In this document: in pieces, positions 1 to 6,330 of the stretch
Position numbering within the stretch: position 1 is the stretch's first letter
Layout of the letters: the number at the start of each line of letters is the position of its first letter
NCBI GenBank assembly: GCA_035703165.1
Contig: DASSYR010000094.1
Coordinates: 1 to 16,507 of the forward strand
DNA from: AWTP1-9 sp035703165
GTDB lineage: Bacteria; Bacteroidota; Bacteroidia; Chitinophagales; Chitinophagaceae
Direction of reading: 5' to 3'
DNA length: 16,507 nucleotides
The notes under the pieces: generated by a model
What the model was told of the DNA's origin: nothing
The model's database searches: none
What the model saw: the letters and a program-made list of their open reading frames with translations, nothing else
Made by a program: the position numbers and the translations under genes

Positions 1-108
1 TCCAGGCTGTATCTCCGACCACGATGCCATGGCAAGATACGCTTGTGAAGATTCGGCTTCCATTTGTACTTGTCTGTTCAACGCTTCTTGTATGGATTTA
101 CTCAACAT
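1..108 (-). CDS. ftnA: Ferritin, N-terminal part (cut by window edge)
   Basis: Only the first 36 codons lie in the window, reading off the left edge from an ATG at 108. The start MLSKSIQEALNRQ resembles the FtnA-type ferritin N-terminus. Glu17 and Tyr24 fall at the same numbers as the ferroxidase-centre glutamate and the conserved tyrosine of E. coli FtnA, and YLAMASW at 24-30 is the usual end of helix A. Ferritins form hollow 24-subunit cytoplasmic shells that oxidise Fe(II) and store it as ferric mineral. The gene follows hemL by 97 bp with its own promoter-like element, so it is probably a separate unit. An iron store beside heme synthesis makes functional sense. The rest of the ferroxidase site lies outside the window and cannot be checked. 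Confidence 0.88.
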   Translation of the reverse strand, partial: MLSKSIQEALNRQVQMEAESSQAYLAMASWSEIQPG

Positions 109-144
109 AAAAAATGTGTTTAGAAATATAAAAAATTGCTATAG

Positions 145-152
145 CAAAAATA
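145..152 (-). promoter_or_regulatory. Probable -7 element of ferritin promoter
   Basis: The minus strand reads TATTTTTG, an exact match to the Bacteroidota -7 consensus TAnnTTTG. It lies 36 bp upstream of the ferritin ATG, giving a leader of roughly 30 nt. No convincing -33 TTTG is seen. The same octamer precedes hemA. Confidence 0.5.
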
Positions 153-205
153 TGACAAAATCAGGTAAAACATATTGGAAAAAATGAATACATATTATAA
201 AAAAC

Positions 206-1495
206 CTATGTTAACTCATCCAAACATTGCTGAGTTGCCCGGATAGTTTTATCTAAATCCTCTTTTGTCAATGCATTATTGAGGAACCAGCTTTCAAAGG
301 CAGAGGGAGGTAAATAAACACCCCTGTTAAGCATGCCATGAAAATATTTTTTGAAACGTTCGTTATTGGCTGAAGAGGCCGAAGAAAAATCAACAACCGG
401 ATGGTCGCTGAAATGAACGCTTATCATGGAACCTAACTGGTTAATAACATAAGGTTGTCCCCAAACTTTTAAAACCTCATTCAGCCCATCTCTTAAATAA
501 ATGGTTTTTTCTTCCAGTTGTTTATAGATGGATGGATTATTCTTCAATTCTGTTAACATGGTGTAACCAGCAATCATAGCAATGGGATTACCGCTCAAAG
601 TTCCTGCCTGGTACACACTTCCCAATGGGGCAATATGCTGCATAATTTCTTTCCTGCCACCAAAAGCGCCAACAGGCATTCCACCGCCGATTACTTTACC
701 ATAAGTAACCAAGTCTGCCTTGATGCCTAACCGTTCCTGTGCACCACCGGGAGCTAAACGAAAGCCTGTCATCACTTCATCAAAAATGAAAACGATTCCT
801 TCTTCATCACACAGTTTTCTTAATCCTTCATGAAAACCCGTCTGAGGTAAAATACAACCCATGTTACCGGCCACCGGTTCTACGATGATTGCAGCAATTT
901 CTCTTTTATGTTCAGTGACTAATTTTTTTACTGCATCCAAATCGTTATAAGCAACGGTTAATGTATCATTCGCCACACCAGCTGTAACACCAGGCACCGT
1001 TTGTATGTTGAACGTGGCCACCCCACTTCCTGCCTTCACTAAAAATGAATCTGCATGACCGTGATAATGTCCTTCAAACTTGATGATCTTATTTCTTCCT
1101 GTAAAACCTCTAGCCAAACGGATGGCACTCATGCAAGCTTCCGTACCACTGCTCACCATTCTTATCAAGTCAACATTCGGCACCATGCTGATTATGAGTT
1201 CTGCCATTTCAATTTCCAGTTCAGTAGGTGCACCAAAAGAAGTAGAGCCCAAGGCTTTTTCCTGTATCGCTTTCACCACCGGTTCATACGCATGTCCCAA
1301 TATCATGGGTCCCCAGGAAGCGATATAATCAATGTACTGGTTGCCATCTGCATCATACAAATAAGCACCTTTTGCTTTTTGCATAAATAATGGAGTACCG
1401 CCTACACTCTTAAATGCTCTCACCGGAGAGTTTACTCCACCGGGAATGCTTTTTTGTGCTCTTTCGAATAATGCTTTGCTTTTTGAAATATTCAT
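206..1495 (-). CDS. hemL: Glutamate-1-semialdehyde 2,1-aminomutase
   Basis: HemL is the PLP enzyme that converts glutamate-1-semialdehyde, the HemA product, to 5-aminolevulinate in the cytoplasm. The protein has 429 residues, the usual family length. Visible motifs are the N-terminal GGVNSPVRAF (19-28), the phosphate-binding SSGTEA (115-120), EGHYHGHAD (141-149), FDEVMTGFR (238-246) with the cofactor-ring aspartate Asp239, and the Schiff-base Lys267 in TYGKVIGGG. The start is an ATG at 1495 that gives the standard N-terminus. It is the last gene of the hem run, 32 bp after four-helix bundle gene 1, and a 7-bp repeat array abuts its start codon. HemA and HemL channel an unstable intermediate, yet here they sit at opposite ends of the same operon. 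Nothing in the sequence suggests loss of function. Confidence 0.97.
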   Translation of the reverse strand: MNISKSKALFERAQKSIPGGVNSPVRAFKSVGGTPLFMQKAKGAYLYDADGNQYIDYIASWGPMILGHAYEPVVKAIQEKALGSTSFGAPTELEIEMAELIISMVPNVDLIRMVSSGTEACMSAIRLARGFTGRNKIIKFEGHYHGHADSFLVKAGSGVATFNIQTVPGVTAGVANDTLTVAYNDLDAVKKLVTEHKREIAAIIVEPVAGNMGCILPQTGFHEGLRKLCDEEGIVFIFDEVMTGFRLAPGGAQERLGIKADLVTYGKVIGGGMPVGAFGGRKEIMQHIAPLGSVYQAGTLSGNPIAMIAGYTMLTELKNNPSIYKQLEEKTIYLRDGLNEVLKVWGQPYVINQLGSMISVHFSDHPVVDFSSASSANNERFKKYFHGMLNRGVYLPPSAFESWFLNNALTKEDLDKTIRATQQCLDELT

Positions 1496-1527
1496 GAAAT
1501 GAAAAATGAACAGTGAAAAATGAAAAA
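1495..1527 (+). repeat. 7-bp repeat array, TGAAAAA type, 3' of four-helix gene 1
   Basis: Four complete heptads with unit TGAAAAA (one is TGAACAG) run from 1500 to 1527, preceded by a TGAAA that touches the hemL start codon. The period is exactly 7 with no indels. On the hem coding strand the array reads TTTTTCA, opposite in orientation to the array at 1890-1917, so the two enclose the four-helix bundle gene as imperfect inverted repeats. Confidence 0.8.
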
Positions 1528-1881
1528 CTATTTATTTGCTTTTGATGTTTTAACAGATGCCACCAACATTGCAATAATTTCCTTACAATACTTTGATAAA
1601 ACATCAAATATTTCTACTGAGATATAGTTTGTATCTTTTAATAAACTCAACCAATAGATGGTTTCGTTTGCTTCTTTTAAGGATATTGACATCTTATTAA
1701 TAAAATCCGCTTTGCTTTGAGCAAATTCCGCCTCCCGGATTAATGCTCCTATTGCCGTTCCACTCCTTAACAACTGTTTGCTTAGTATAAATTCTTTTCT
1801 TTCTGAAACCAGCTTCTCAGAAAGCTTTACAATCTCAATTGCGAAGGAATAACTCTTTTCTTTCAGAATATTTTCACTCAT
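1528..1881 (-). CDS. Four-helix bundle protein, 23S rRNA IVS type (copy 1)
   Basis: This 117-residue protein belongs to the family first seen in 23S rRNA intervening sequences (TIGR02436 / PF05635). Family marks are SYSFAIEIVKL (10-20), QLLRSGTAIGALIREAEFA (36-54), KADFINKM (57-64), LKEANETIYWL (68-78) and the last helix YCKEIIAMLVAS. Four amphipathic helices are evident; there is no signal peptide or membrane segment. Members form small helical oligomers and are thought to bind nucleic acid, but no cellular role is firmly established. No 23S rRNA is nearby: the gene stands between hemB (33 bp) and hemL (32 bp) in the same direction, so it is probably co-transcribed with heme genes. It is framed by inverted 7-bp repeat arrays, which suggests a moveable cassette. 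It is a distant paralog of copy 2, not a recent duplicate. Confidence 0.88.
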   Translation of the reverse strand: MSENILKEKSYSFAIEIVKLSEKLVSERKEFILSKQLLRSGTAIGALIREAEFAQSKADFINKMSISLKEANETIYWLSLLKDTNYISVEIFDVLSKYCKEIIAMLVASVKTSKANK

Positions 1882-1889
1882 AGATAAGA

Positions 1890-1917
1890 TTTTTCATTAT
1901 TCATTTTTCTCTTTTCA
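1890..1917 (-). repeat. 7-bp repeat array, TGAAAAA type, 3' of hemB
   Basis: Four heptads in strict 7-bp register read on the minus strand as TGAAAAG, AGAAAAA, TGAATAA and TGAAAAA. The first three bases of the array are the hemB stop codon TGA (1917 down to 1915). It is the inverted partner of the array at 1495-1527. Confidence 0.8.
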
Positions 1918-2889
1918 TTCTAATAGTCTTACCGCATCTTTTGCAAAATAAGTAGCAATCAAATCTGCGCCTGCTCTTTTAATGGAAGTCAGTACTTCCA
2001 GTATTGCTTTGTCTTCATTAATCCATCCTTTGGCTGCTGCTGCTTTTATCATGGCATATTCGCCGCTGATGTTGTATGCACTTACCGGGACATTCACCGC
2101 ATTCTTTACATCACGAATAATATCTAAATAACTTAATGCCGGTTTAACCATTACAATATCTGCTCCTTCTTCCACATCCATTAATGTTTCTTTCACTGCT
2201 TCCAAACGATTGCTGTAATCCATCTGGTAAGTTTTTTTATCACCAAAACCGGGAGCACTGTCTAATGCATCACGGAACGGGCCATAAAAACAGGAAGCAT
2301 ATTTAGCACTGTAGCTCATGATGCCTACATTGATGAAATTCGTTTCTTCCAGTCCTTTTCTTATTGCCCCGATTCTTCCATCCATCATATCGCTGGGAGC
2401 CACCATATCAGCACCAGCCTCAGCATGACTGATACTCATCTTCACCAATGCTTCTACAGTTTCATCATTAACTATCTGTCCGTCTTTTACAATACCATCA
2501 TGCCCGTAAGATGAATAAGGATCCAGCGCTACATCTGTCATCACATACATTTCGGGAATGGCTTCTTTAATAGCACGGATACTGCGTTGCATCAGGCCAT
2601 CTTTATTCCAGGCTTCTTTACCGGTATTATCTTTTAATTCATCTTTTGATTTTACAAAGAGCAATACACTCTTTAATCCCATACTCCACAACTCTTTTAC
2701 TTCCTTTACCGTTACATCCAAACTATTTCGATAATAGCCGGGCATAGAAGTAATCTCTGTTTTTACATTCTCGCCTTCATCAATAAAAAGCGGAACAATA
2801 AAATCATTTGGAGACAAACTAGTCTCAGCTACCATCGAACGAATAGCAGCCGACTGCCTTGTTATTCTATTTCTTCTTTGCAGATACAT
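1915..2889 (-). CDS. hemB: Delta-aminolevulinic acid dehydratase (porphobilinogen synthase)
   Basis: HemB condenses two 5-aminolevulinate molecules into porphobilinogen in the cytoplasm. The protein has 324 residues, full length. The two active-site lysines are Lys196 in SAKYASCFYGPFRDA and Lys249 in MVKPALSYLDI; VSAYNISGEYAMI (269-281) is the usual substrate-site stretch. The metal loop reads TDVALDPYSSYGHDG (118-132), with acidic residues (Asp123, Asp131) where Zn enzymes such as E. coli HemB have cysteines, so a Mg-type rather than catalytic-Zn enzyme is expected. The ATG at 2889 gives the standard N-terminus (YLQRRNRITRQ). The gene ends with a TGA that starts a 7-bp repeat array, and its 187-bp upstream gap holds two more arrays. 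No exact TAnnTTTG element faces it, so it probably depends on read-through from hemA. Confidence 0.97.
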   Translation of the reverse strand: MYLQRRNRITRQSAAIRSMVAETSLSPNDFIVPLFIDEGENVKTEITSMPGYYRNSLDVTVKEVKELWSMGLKSVLLFVKSKDELKDNTGKEAWNKDGLMQRSIRAIKEAIPEMYVMTDVALDPYSSYGHDGIVKDGQIVNDETVEALVKMSISHAEAGADMVAPSDMMDGRIGAIRKGLEETNFINVGIMSYSAKYASCFYGPFRDALDSAPGFGDKKTYQMDYSNRLEAVKETLMDVEEGADIVMVKPALSYLDIIRDVKNAVNVPVSAYNISGEYAMIKAAAAKGWINEDKAILEVLTSIKRAGADLIATYFAKDAVRLLE

Positions 2890-2893
2890 ATGT

Positions 2894-2928
2894 TATGTCT
2901 GATTTAGGATGGTTGATTGGCTTAATGT
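2894..2928 (+). repeat. 7-bp repeat array, GATnnnn type, 5' of hemB
   Basis: Five heptads in 7-bp register on the plus strand; the three central units begin with GAT (such as GATTTAG and GATGGTT). Orientation is opposite to the arrays at 2975-3016 and 3426-3460. ATGTCTGAT here is perfectly complementary, 9 of 9, to the matching word in the array after hemF. The array starts 4 bp upstream of the hemB start codon. Confidence 0.65.
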
Positions 2929-2974
2929 CAGGCCTTTATTGTTTATATTAAGTTTGCGCCGATTTAGATGTTTG

Positions 2975-3016
2975 CTTTATCACAAATCACACATCTTACA
3001 TAAGCCATCAGTCATT
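2975..3016 (-). repeat. 7-bp repeat array, GATnnnn type, 3' of four-helix gene 2
   Basis: Six heptads in strict register on the minus strand (units AATGACT, GATGGCT, TATGTAA, GATGTGT, GATTTGT, GATAAAG). Positions 3009 down to 2982 match 3450 down to 3423 of the array after hemF at 23 of 28 bases in the same orientation, so the two form direct repeats around four-helix bundle gene 2. The TGA at 3014-3012 is the stop codon of that gene in its frame-restored form. Confidence 0.72.
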
Positions 3017-3076
3017 TATTTTTTAATCTATTTCGCTTTTCTTTATTTGTTTTGTCTGTTGCTGCAAAGATTGCTG

Positions 3077-3382
3077 TTAATTCATCCCCTCTTTAATCAG
3101 CCGGTCGAGTTCCGTTCCTGTTTGAAGTTTAGCATCTTTTACCACTTCCAGCCAATAATGACTTTCATCTGCTTCTTCCAAAACTATTTGAATTTTATAT
3201 ATAAAATCATTCTGTAATTTAGCCCTAACCGAGGCTCTGTAATTAGCCCCAACTGAACCTGCTGCTCTTATCAATTGCTTCGCAATTTCAAATCCTGCGG
3301 CATTCTTCGGAAACTCTTCGCAAAGTTTAATTACATCTACATGAAATTTTTTTGCCCTATCCTGCAATTCTTTCCGTGTCAT
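3077..3382 (-). CDS. Four-helix bundle protein, 23S rRNA IVS type (copy 2), 3' frameshift
   Basis: The 101-residue frame starts MTRKELQDRAKKFHVDVIKL and carries the family marks AKQLIRAAGSVGANYRA (34-50), NDFIYKI (58-64) and LEEADESHYWLEVV (68-81). It stops early after KEGMN, inside helix 4. In the +1 frame the sequence goes on as ELTAIFAATDKTNK and then a lysine-rich tail to a TGA at 3014-3012. That is the C-terminus the family normally has. One extra A between GGG and ATG (near 3085/3086) would give KEGNELTAIF and a 123-residue protein. So this is either a recent one-base deletion or a base-calling error; the short form lacks about 24 residues. It lies 75 bp after hemF and 187 bp before hemB, same strand, flanked by 7-bp repeat arrays. 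The role of the family is unknown. Confidence 0.85.
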   Translation of the reverse strand: MTRKELQDRAKKFHVDVIKLCEEFPKNAAGFEIAKQLIRAAGSVGANYRASVRAKLQNDFIYKIQIVLEEADESHYWLEVVKDAKLQTGTELDRLIKEGMN

Positions 3383-3425
3383 AATTAAGAGGTTTAATAC
3401 ATATTATTAAAATTAAGATAAAAGA

Positions 3426-3460
3426 AATCAGACATCCCACATCAGCCATCAGACATGTCA
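3426..3460 (-). repeat. 7-bp repeat array, GATnnnn type, 3' of hemF
   Basis: Five heptads on the minus strand in strict register: TGACATG, TCTGATG, GCTGATG, TGGGATG and TCTGATT. The first three bases are the hemF stop codon TGA (3460 down to 3458). It is a direct-repeat partner of 2975-3016 and an inverted-repeat partner of 2894-2928. Confidence 0.75.
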
Positions 3461-4462
3461 GCAAGAATTAGAACGTTTAGCCCACGCATTTCTCTCTTCC
3501 TCCGTTATTTCATTTAACCAATCTCTTGGATGCAAACACACTTCCTGTAATTTATATTCTTCACTACCAAACTTTGGCTGATAATTATATTCAAATCTTA
3601 CTGTTGGCGGCAGACTCATTAATATACTTTCAATCCTGCCATTTGTTTTTAATCCAAACAATGTTCCCCTGTCATGAACCAAATTAAACTCCACATATCT
3701 TCCTCTTCTTATCTCCTGCCAGTGTTTATTTTCTTCTGTGTATGTTGTGTTCTTTCTTTTTTCAACAATGGGAATATAAGCATCAATAAAAGCATTACCA
3801 CAACGCTGGCCAAAGTTCATCCAGAAGTTCACATCCTGTTTTTCATTGGGTCGTTGGTAATCGTAAAAGATTCCACCAATACCTCTTCTTTCTTTATTGC
3901 GATGCCAGTTCACAAAATAGTTATCGCATTCTTCCTTGAACTTAGGATAGAAAGAACTGTCAAATGCATCACAGGCATCTTTATAGGTTTGATGAAAATG
4001 CTTAGCATCCTCTTCAAATAAATAATAAGGCGTTAAATCAGTGCCACCTCCAAACCAACGGTCAATCACTTCATCTTTTTCATTATACAATTCAAACATG
4101 CGGTAATTGCAATGCACCGTTGGTACAAATGGATTAACCGGATGAATTACTAAACTTAATCCACAGGCAAACCATTTGGCACCATTAATCTTTAATTGGG
4201 CTCTCATTGCATCCGTTACCTCACCATAAACAACAGAAGTATTTACTCCACCTTTTTCAAATACATTTCCATTCGCAATTACTCTTGTTTTGCCACCGCC
4301 TCCTTCTGCTCTTTCCCATTTGTCTTCAAAAAACTTTGCTTTTCCATCAACAGTTTCCAGTGCAGAACAAATGTTATCCTGCAATTGATGTATGTATGAT
4401 GTCCAAGGCCCCCTAACCCCCGACGGGGGGAGTAATGAAATGTTATTTTCTTGTGACGTCAT
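3458..4462 (-). CDS. hemF: Oxygen-dependent coproporphyrinogen III oxidase
   Basis: HemF uses O2 to decarboxylate two propionates of coproporphyrinogen III, giving protoporphyrinogen IX. The 334-residue protein has the family motifs RAEGGGGKTRV (51-61), FGGGTDLTPYY (137-147), GIGGIFYDY (194-202) and RRGRYVEFNLVHDRGTLFGL (252-271). Conserved sequence begins only at about residue 20 (WTSYIHQLQDNICSALE). Residues 9-19 (SLLPPSGVRGP) are encoded by a GC-rich REP-like palindrome, so the N-terminus looks extended or rebuilt by a repeat; the ancestral start may have been elsewhere. The ATG at 4462 is the only suitable in-frame start seen upstream of the repeat. It lies 39 bp after hemE. The oxygen-independent counterpart hemN is also in the window, so the cell can make heme with or without O2. 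The gene ends on a TGA that begins a 7-bp repeat array. Confidence 0.96.
   Translation of the reverse strand: MTSQENNISLLPPSGVRGPWTSYIHQLQDNICSALETVDGKAKFFEDKWERAEGGGGKTRVIANGNVFEKGGVNTSVVYGEVTDAMRAQLKINGAKWFACGLSLVIHPVNPFVPTVHCNYRMFELYNEKDEVIDRWFGGGTDLTPYYLFEEDAKHFHQTYKDACDAFDSSFYPKFKEECDNYFVNWHRNKERRGIGGIFYDYQRPNEKQDVNFWMNFGQRCGNAFIDAYIPIVEKRKNTTYTEENKHWQEIRRGRYVEFNLVHDRGTLFGLKTNGRIESILMSLPPTVRFEYNYQPKFGSEEYKLQEVCLHPRDWLNEITEEERNAWAKRSNSC
4408..4432 (+). repeat. REP-like GC palindrome inside the 5' end of hemF
   Basis: The plus strand holds CCCCC (4417-4421), spacer GAC, then GGGGGG (4425-4430), preceded by GGCCCCCTAA. It is a strong hairpin in an otherwise AT-rich region. Its layout, a C-run, AA, then a hairpin, matches the element at the 3' end of hemE in inverted orientation. 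Confidence 0.7.
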
Positions 4463-4501
4463 TTTTGAGTTTTATTTAGCTGCTTCCCAAATAACAATTC
4501 A

Positions 4502-5551
4502 CTAAGCCCCTCCTTTGGAGGGGTTGGGGAGGCTGTATTCTTTCACTGCATCCACAAACGCTTTGGCATGGTCAACCGGTACATTGGGTGTGATACCATG
4601 ACCCAAATTCGCAATGTATCGCTGAGTGCCAAAGGCATCAATCATTTCTTTTACGGCTTTTTTGATTTCAGGAATGGGTGCCAGCAATTTTGCCGGATCA
4701 AAGTTTCCTTGAATCGTTATTTTGTTTTGTGTTAACTCCCTGGCAAATTGTGGAGTGATACACCAATCAATACCTACACCCGATGCGGCACTCTCACTGA
4801 TATCTTTTAGTGCATACCAACTTCCTTTGGGAAATAAAATTACTGGTGCATCCCCTTTCAATGCTTCGGCAATCTGGAATAAATACGGTTGTGCAAATAT
4901 TTTAAAATCAGCCGGACTCAATGAACCTGCCCAACTATCAAACACCTGTACCGTATCCGCACCTGCTTTTACTTGTGCCTTTAAATAATCAACAGTAATA
5001 TTTGTTATCTTTTGTAACAACTTATGAGCTAATGCCGGTTGTGTATAAGCAAACTGTTTTGCTTTATCCCATGTCTTGCTTCCTTTACCCTCCACCATAT
5101 AACAAAGAATGGTCCATGGTGCTCCGGCAAAGCCAATTAATGGCACACGACCATTCAACTCTTTTTTAGTAAGGGTTAAGGCATCGCATACATACTTCAA
5201 ACTTTCTTCAGCACCAGTAGTTATCAATGCGTCAATATCAGCTTGTGTTTTGATGGTCTTTGGCAATGATGGTCCTTTACCCTCTTCCATCAACACTTCT
5301 ACACCCATTGCTTGCGGAATAACCAAAATATCGCTGAAGATAATTGCTGCATCCACACCTACCTGGTCAACGGGCTGTAAGGTGATTTCTGTTGCTAACT
5401 CAGGTGTTTGACAACGGGTGAAGAAGTCGTATTTCTCCCGCAGCTTAATATAATCCGGCAAATATCTTCCCGCCTGCCGCATCATCCATACCGGAGGTCT
5501 ATCTACTTTCTCTCCCCTGAGGGCTTTTAATAATAAGTCGTTCTTAAGCAT
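4502..5551 (-). CDS. hemE: Uroporphyrinogen decarboxylase
   Basis: HemE decarboxylates the four acetate side chains of uroporphyrinogen III to give coproporphyrinogen III, without cofactor, in the cytoplasm. The 349-residue protein has the first signature PPVWMMRQAGRYLPDY (19-34), the catalytic-type Asp74 in FSDILVIP, the second signature GFAGAPWTILCYMVEG (140-155) and NLGHGI (315-320). The natural domain ends near VDAVKEY (333-339). The last ten residues, SLPNPSKGGA, are encoded by a REP-like palindrome that also supplies the end of the frame (TAG). Such a tail probably replaced or extended the original C-terminus without harming the TIM barrel. It lies 71 bp after hemD, in a gap holding inverted 7-bp repeat arrays, and 39 bp before hemF. 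Confidence 0.97.
   Translation of the reverse strand: MLKNDLLLKALRGEKVDRPPVWMMRQAGRYLPDYIKLREKYDFFTRCQTPELATEITLQPVDQVGVDAAIIFSDILVIPQAMGVEVLMEEGKGPSLPKTIKTQADIDALITTGAEESLKYVCDALTLTKKELNGRVPLIGFAGAPWTILCYMVEGKGSKTWDKAKQFAYTQPALAHKLLQKITNITVDYLKAQVKAGADTVQVFDSWAGSLSPADFKIFAQPYLFQIAEALKGDAPVILFPKGSWYALKDISESAASGVGIDWCITPQFARELTQNKITIQGNFDPAKLLAPIPEIKKAVKEMIDAFGTQRYIANLGHGITPNVPVDHAKAFVDAVKEYSLPNPSKGGA
4505..4534 (-). repeat. REP-like palindrome encoding the HemE C-terminus
   Basis: CCCCTCC (4507-4513), TTT, GGAGGGG (4517-4523) form a perfect 7-bp stem with a 3-nt loop, followed by TTGGGGAGGCT. On the hemE coding strand it encodes LPNPSKGGA. It could form a hairpin at the end of the hemE message and limit read-through or protect the 3' end. 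Confidence 0.75.
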
Positions 5552-5564
5552 AATCTTTGTTTCT

Positions 5565-5613
5565 GATACAGGATGGCTGATTTATGATTTGTTCCATTGG
5601 ATGTTTGATTTTC
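5565..5613 (+). repeat. 7-bp repeat array, GATnnnn type, hemD-hemE gap
   Basis: Seven consecutive heptads in strict register on the plus strand; six begin with GAT (GATACAG, GATGGCT, GATTTAT, GATTTGT, GATGTTT, GATTTTC) and one is TCCATTG. It fills most of the 71-bp gap between hemD and hemE. Confidence 0.78.
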
Positions 5614-5617
5614 AATT

Positions 5618-5631
5618 CCACATCAGACACC
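5618..5631 (-). repeat. Short inverted partner of the hemD-hemE array
   Basis: Two heptads on the minus strand, GGTGTCT and GATGTGG, oriented against the array at 5565-5613. The hemD stop codon TGA (5625 down to 5623) lies in this word, as in the arrays after hemF, hemB and hemN. The pair resembles the arrangement around the four-helix genes but with no gene inside. Confidence 0.5.
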
Positions 5632-6330
5632 TCCAAAATATTCCATCATCTTTACCACAAGGTTATCTTTCCCTGGCTCGTCGCTAATGATGATTTTATT
5701 GTTACTAAATTTTTTTATGGCATTCGCTGTAGTATTGCCGATGGCAAATAAAACAGTTTGTTCCTTCACTTTGTTTTTGCTAAAAAAACTATCTACGGCA
5801 GTCGGACTAAAAAATAAAATGCCATGATAATTTTTCCCGACTTTATGCGGAATAGCTACAGTTTGATATACCACTATCTCGTGCACTTCAATATTATTCT
5901 TGCGTAATATATCCGGTAATTCATTTCTGCGCTGGTCGCCACAAAAGAAAATTACTTCATCAACAAATCTATCTTGCACAATTAACTCTGCCAGATCAAC
6001 AGCAGCGTTTGCTGTACCGGCAATCAACTCTTCACCGAAATATTTTTTTACCAGTTGTTTTGTCGTATTGCCAATGCTATAAATTCTCCAATCTGGATGC
6101 TGATCCTGTAATTCATTTGCTACAGCCTCCACGGCGTTCATACTTGTAAACACTACTGCGGTTGATTGCAAAAAAGCATACTCAATTTCCTGCAGTACTT
6201 CTATGGTTTGAATTGGCTCCGTTTCAATAAACGACAATATATCAATCTCAATGTTCAGCCGTTTCGCTTCTTCAATCAGCGATTCGTCTATCGGCCGGGT
6301 GGATAATATGGAAACTTTATTTTGCTGCAT
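5623..6330 (-). CDS. hemD: Uroporphyrinogen-III synthase
   Basis: HemD closes hydroxymethylbilane to uroporphyrinogen III with inversion of ring D. This family is poorly conserved in sequence, so the call rests on the two-lobe pattern and on position. Visible marks are VSILSTRPID (7-16), AVVFTSMNAVEAV (58-70), FFCGDQRRNELPDIL (127-141), GILFFSPTAVDSFF (170-183) and LFAIGNTTANAIKKF (194-208). The length of 235 residues is normal. The ATG at 6330 overlaps the end of hemC by 14 bp, which implies translational coupling between the enzyme that makes the unstable bilane and the one that uses it. The gene ends in a 7-bp repeat word. Confidence 0.93.
   Translation of the reverse strand: MQQNKVSILSTRPIDESLIEEAKRLNIEIDILSFIETEPIQTIEVLQEIEYAFLQSTAVVFTSMNAVEAVANELQDQHPDWRIYSIGNTTKQLVKKYFGEELIAGTANAAVDLAELIVQDRFVDEVIFFCGDQRRNELPDILRKNNIEVHEIVVYQTVAIPHKVGKNYHGILFFSPTAVDSFFSKNKVKEQTVLFAIGNTTANAIKKFSNNKIIISDEPGKDNLVVKMMEYFGGV

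Noticed and set aside
2949..2956. TAAGTTTG on the plus strand, an exact -7 consensus.
   Set aside because: It faces no plus-strand gene and points into antisense of four-helix gene 2; expected by chance in AT-rich DNA.
2909..3217. Plus-strand open frame of 102 codons in the hemB upstream gap.
   Set aside because: It runs through two repeat arrays and antisense to four-helix bundle gene 2; composition is that of a chance AT-rich frame.
1528..3382. Four-helix proteins as Avd accessory proteins of a diversity-generating retroelement.
   Set aside because: No reverse transcriptase, template or variable repeat in the window; both match the IVS-type family instead.
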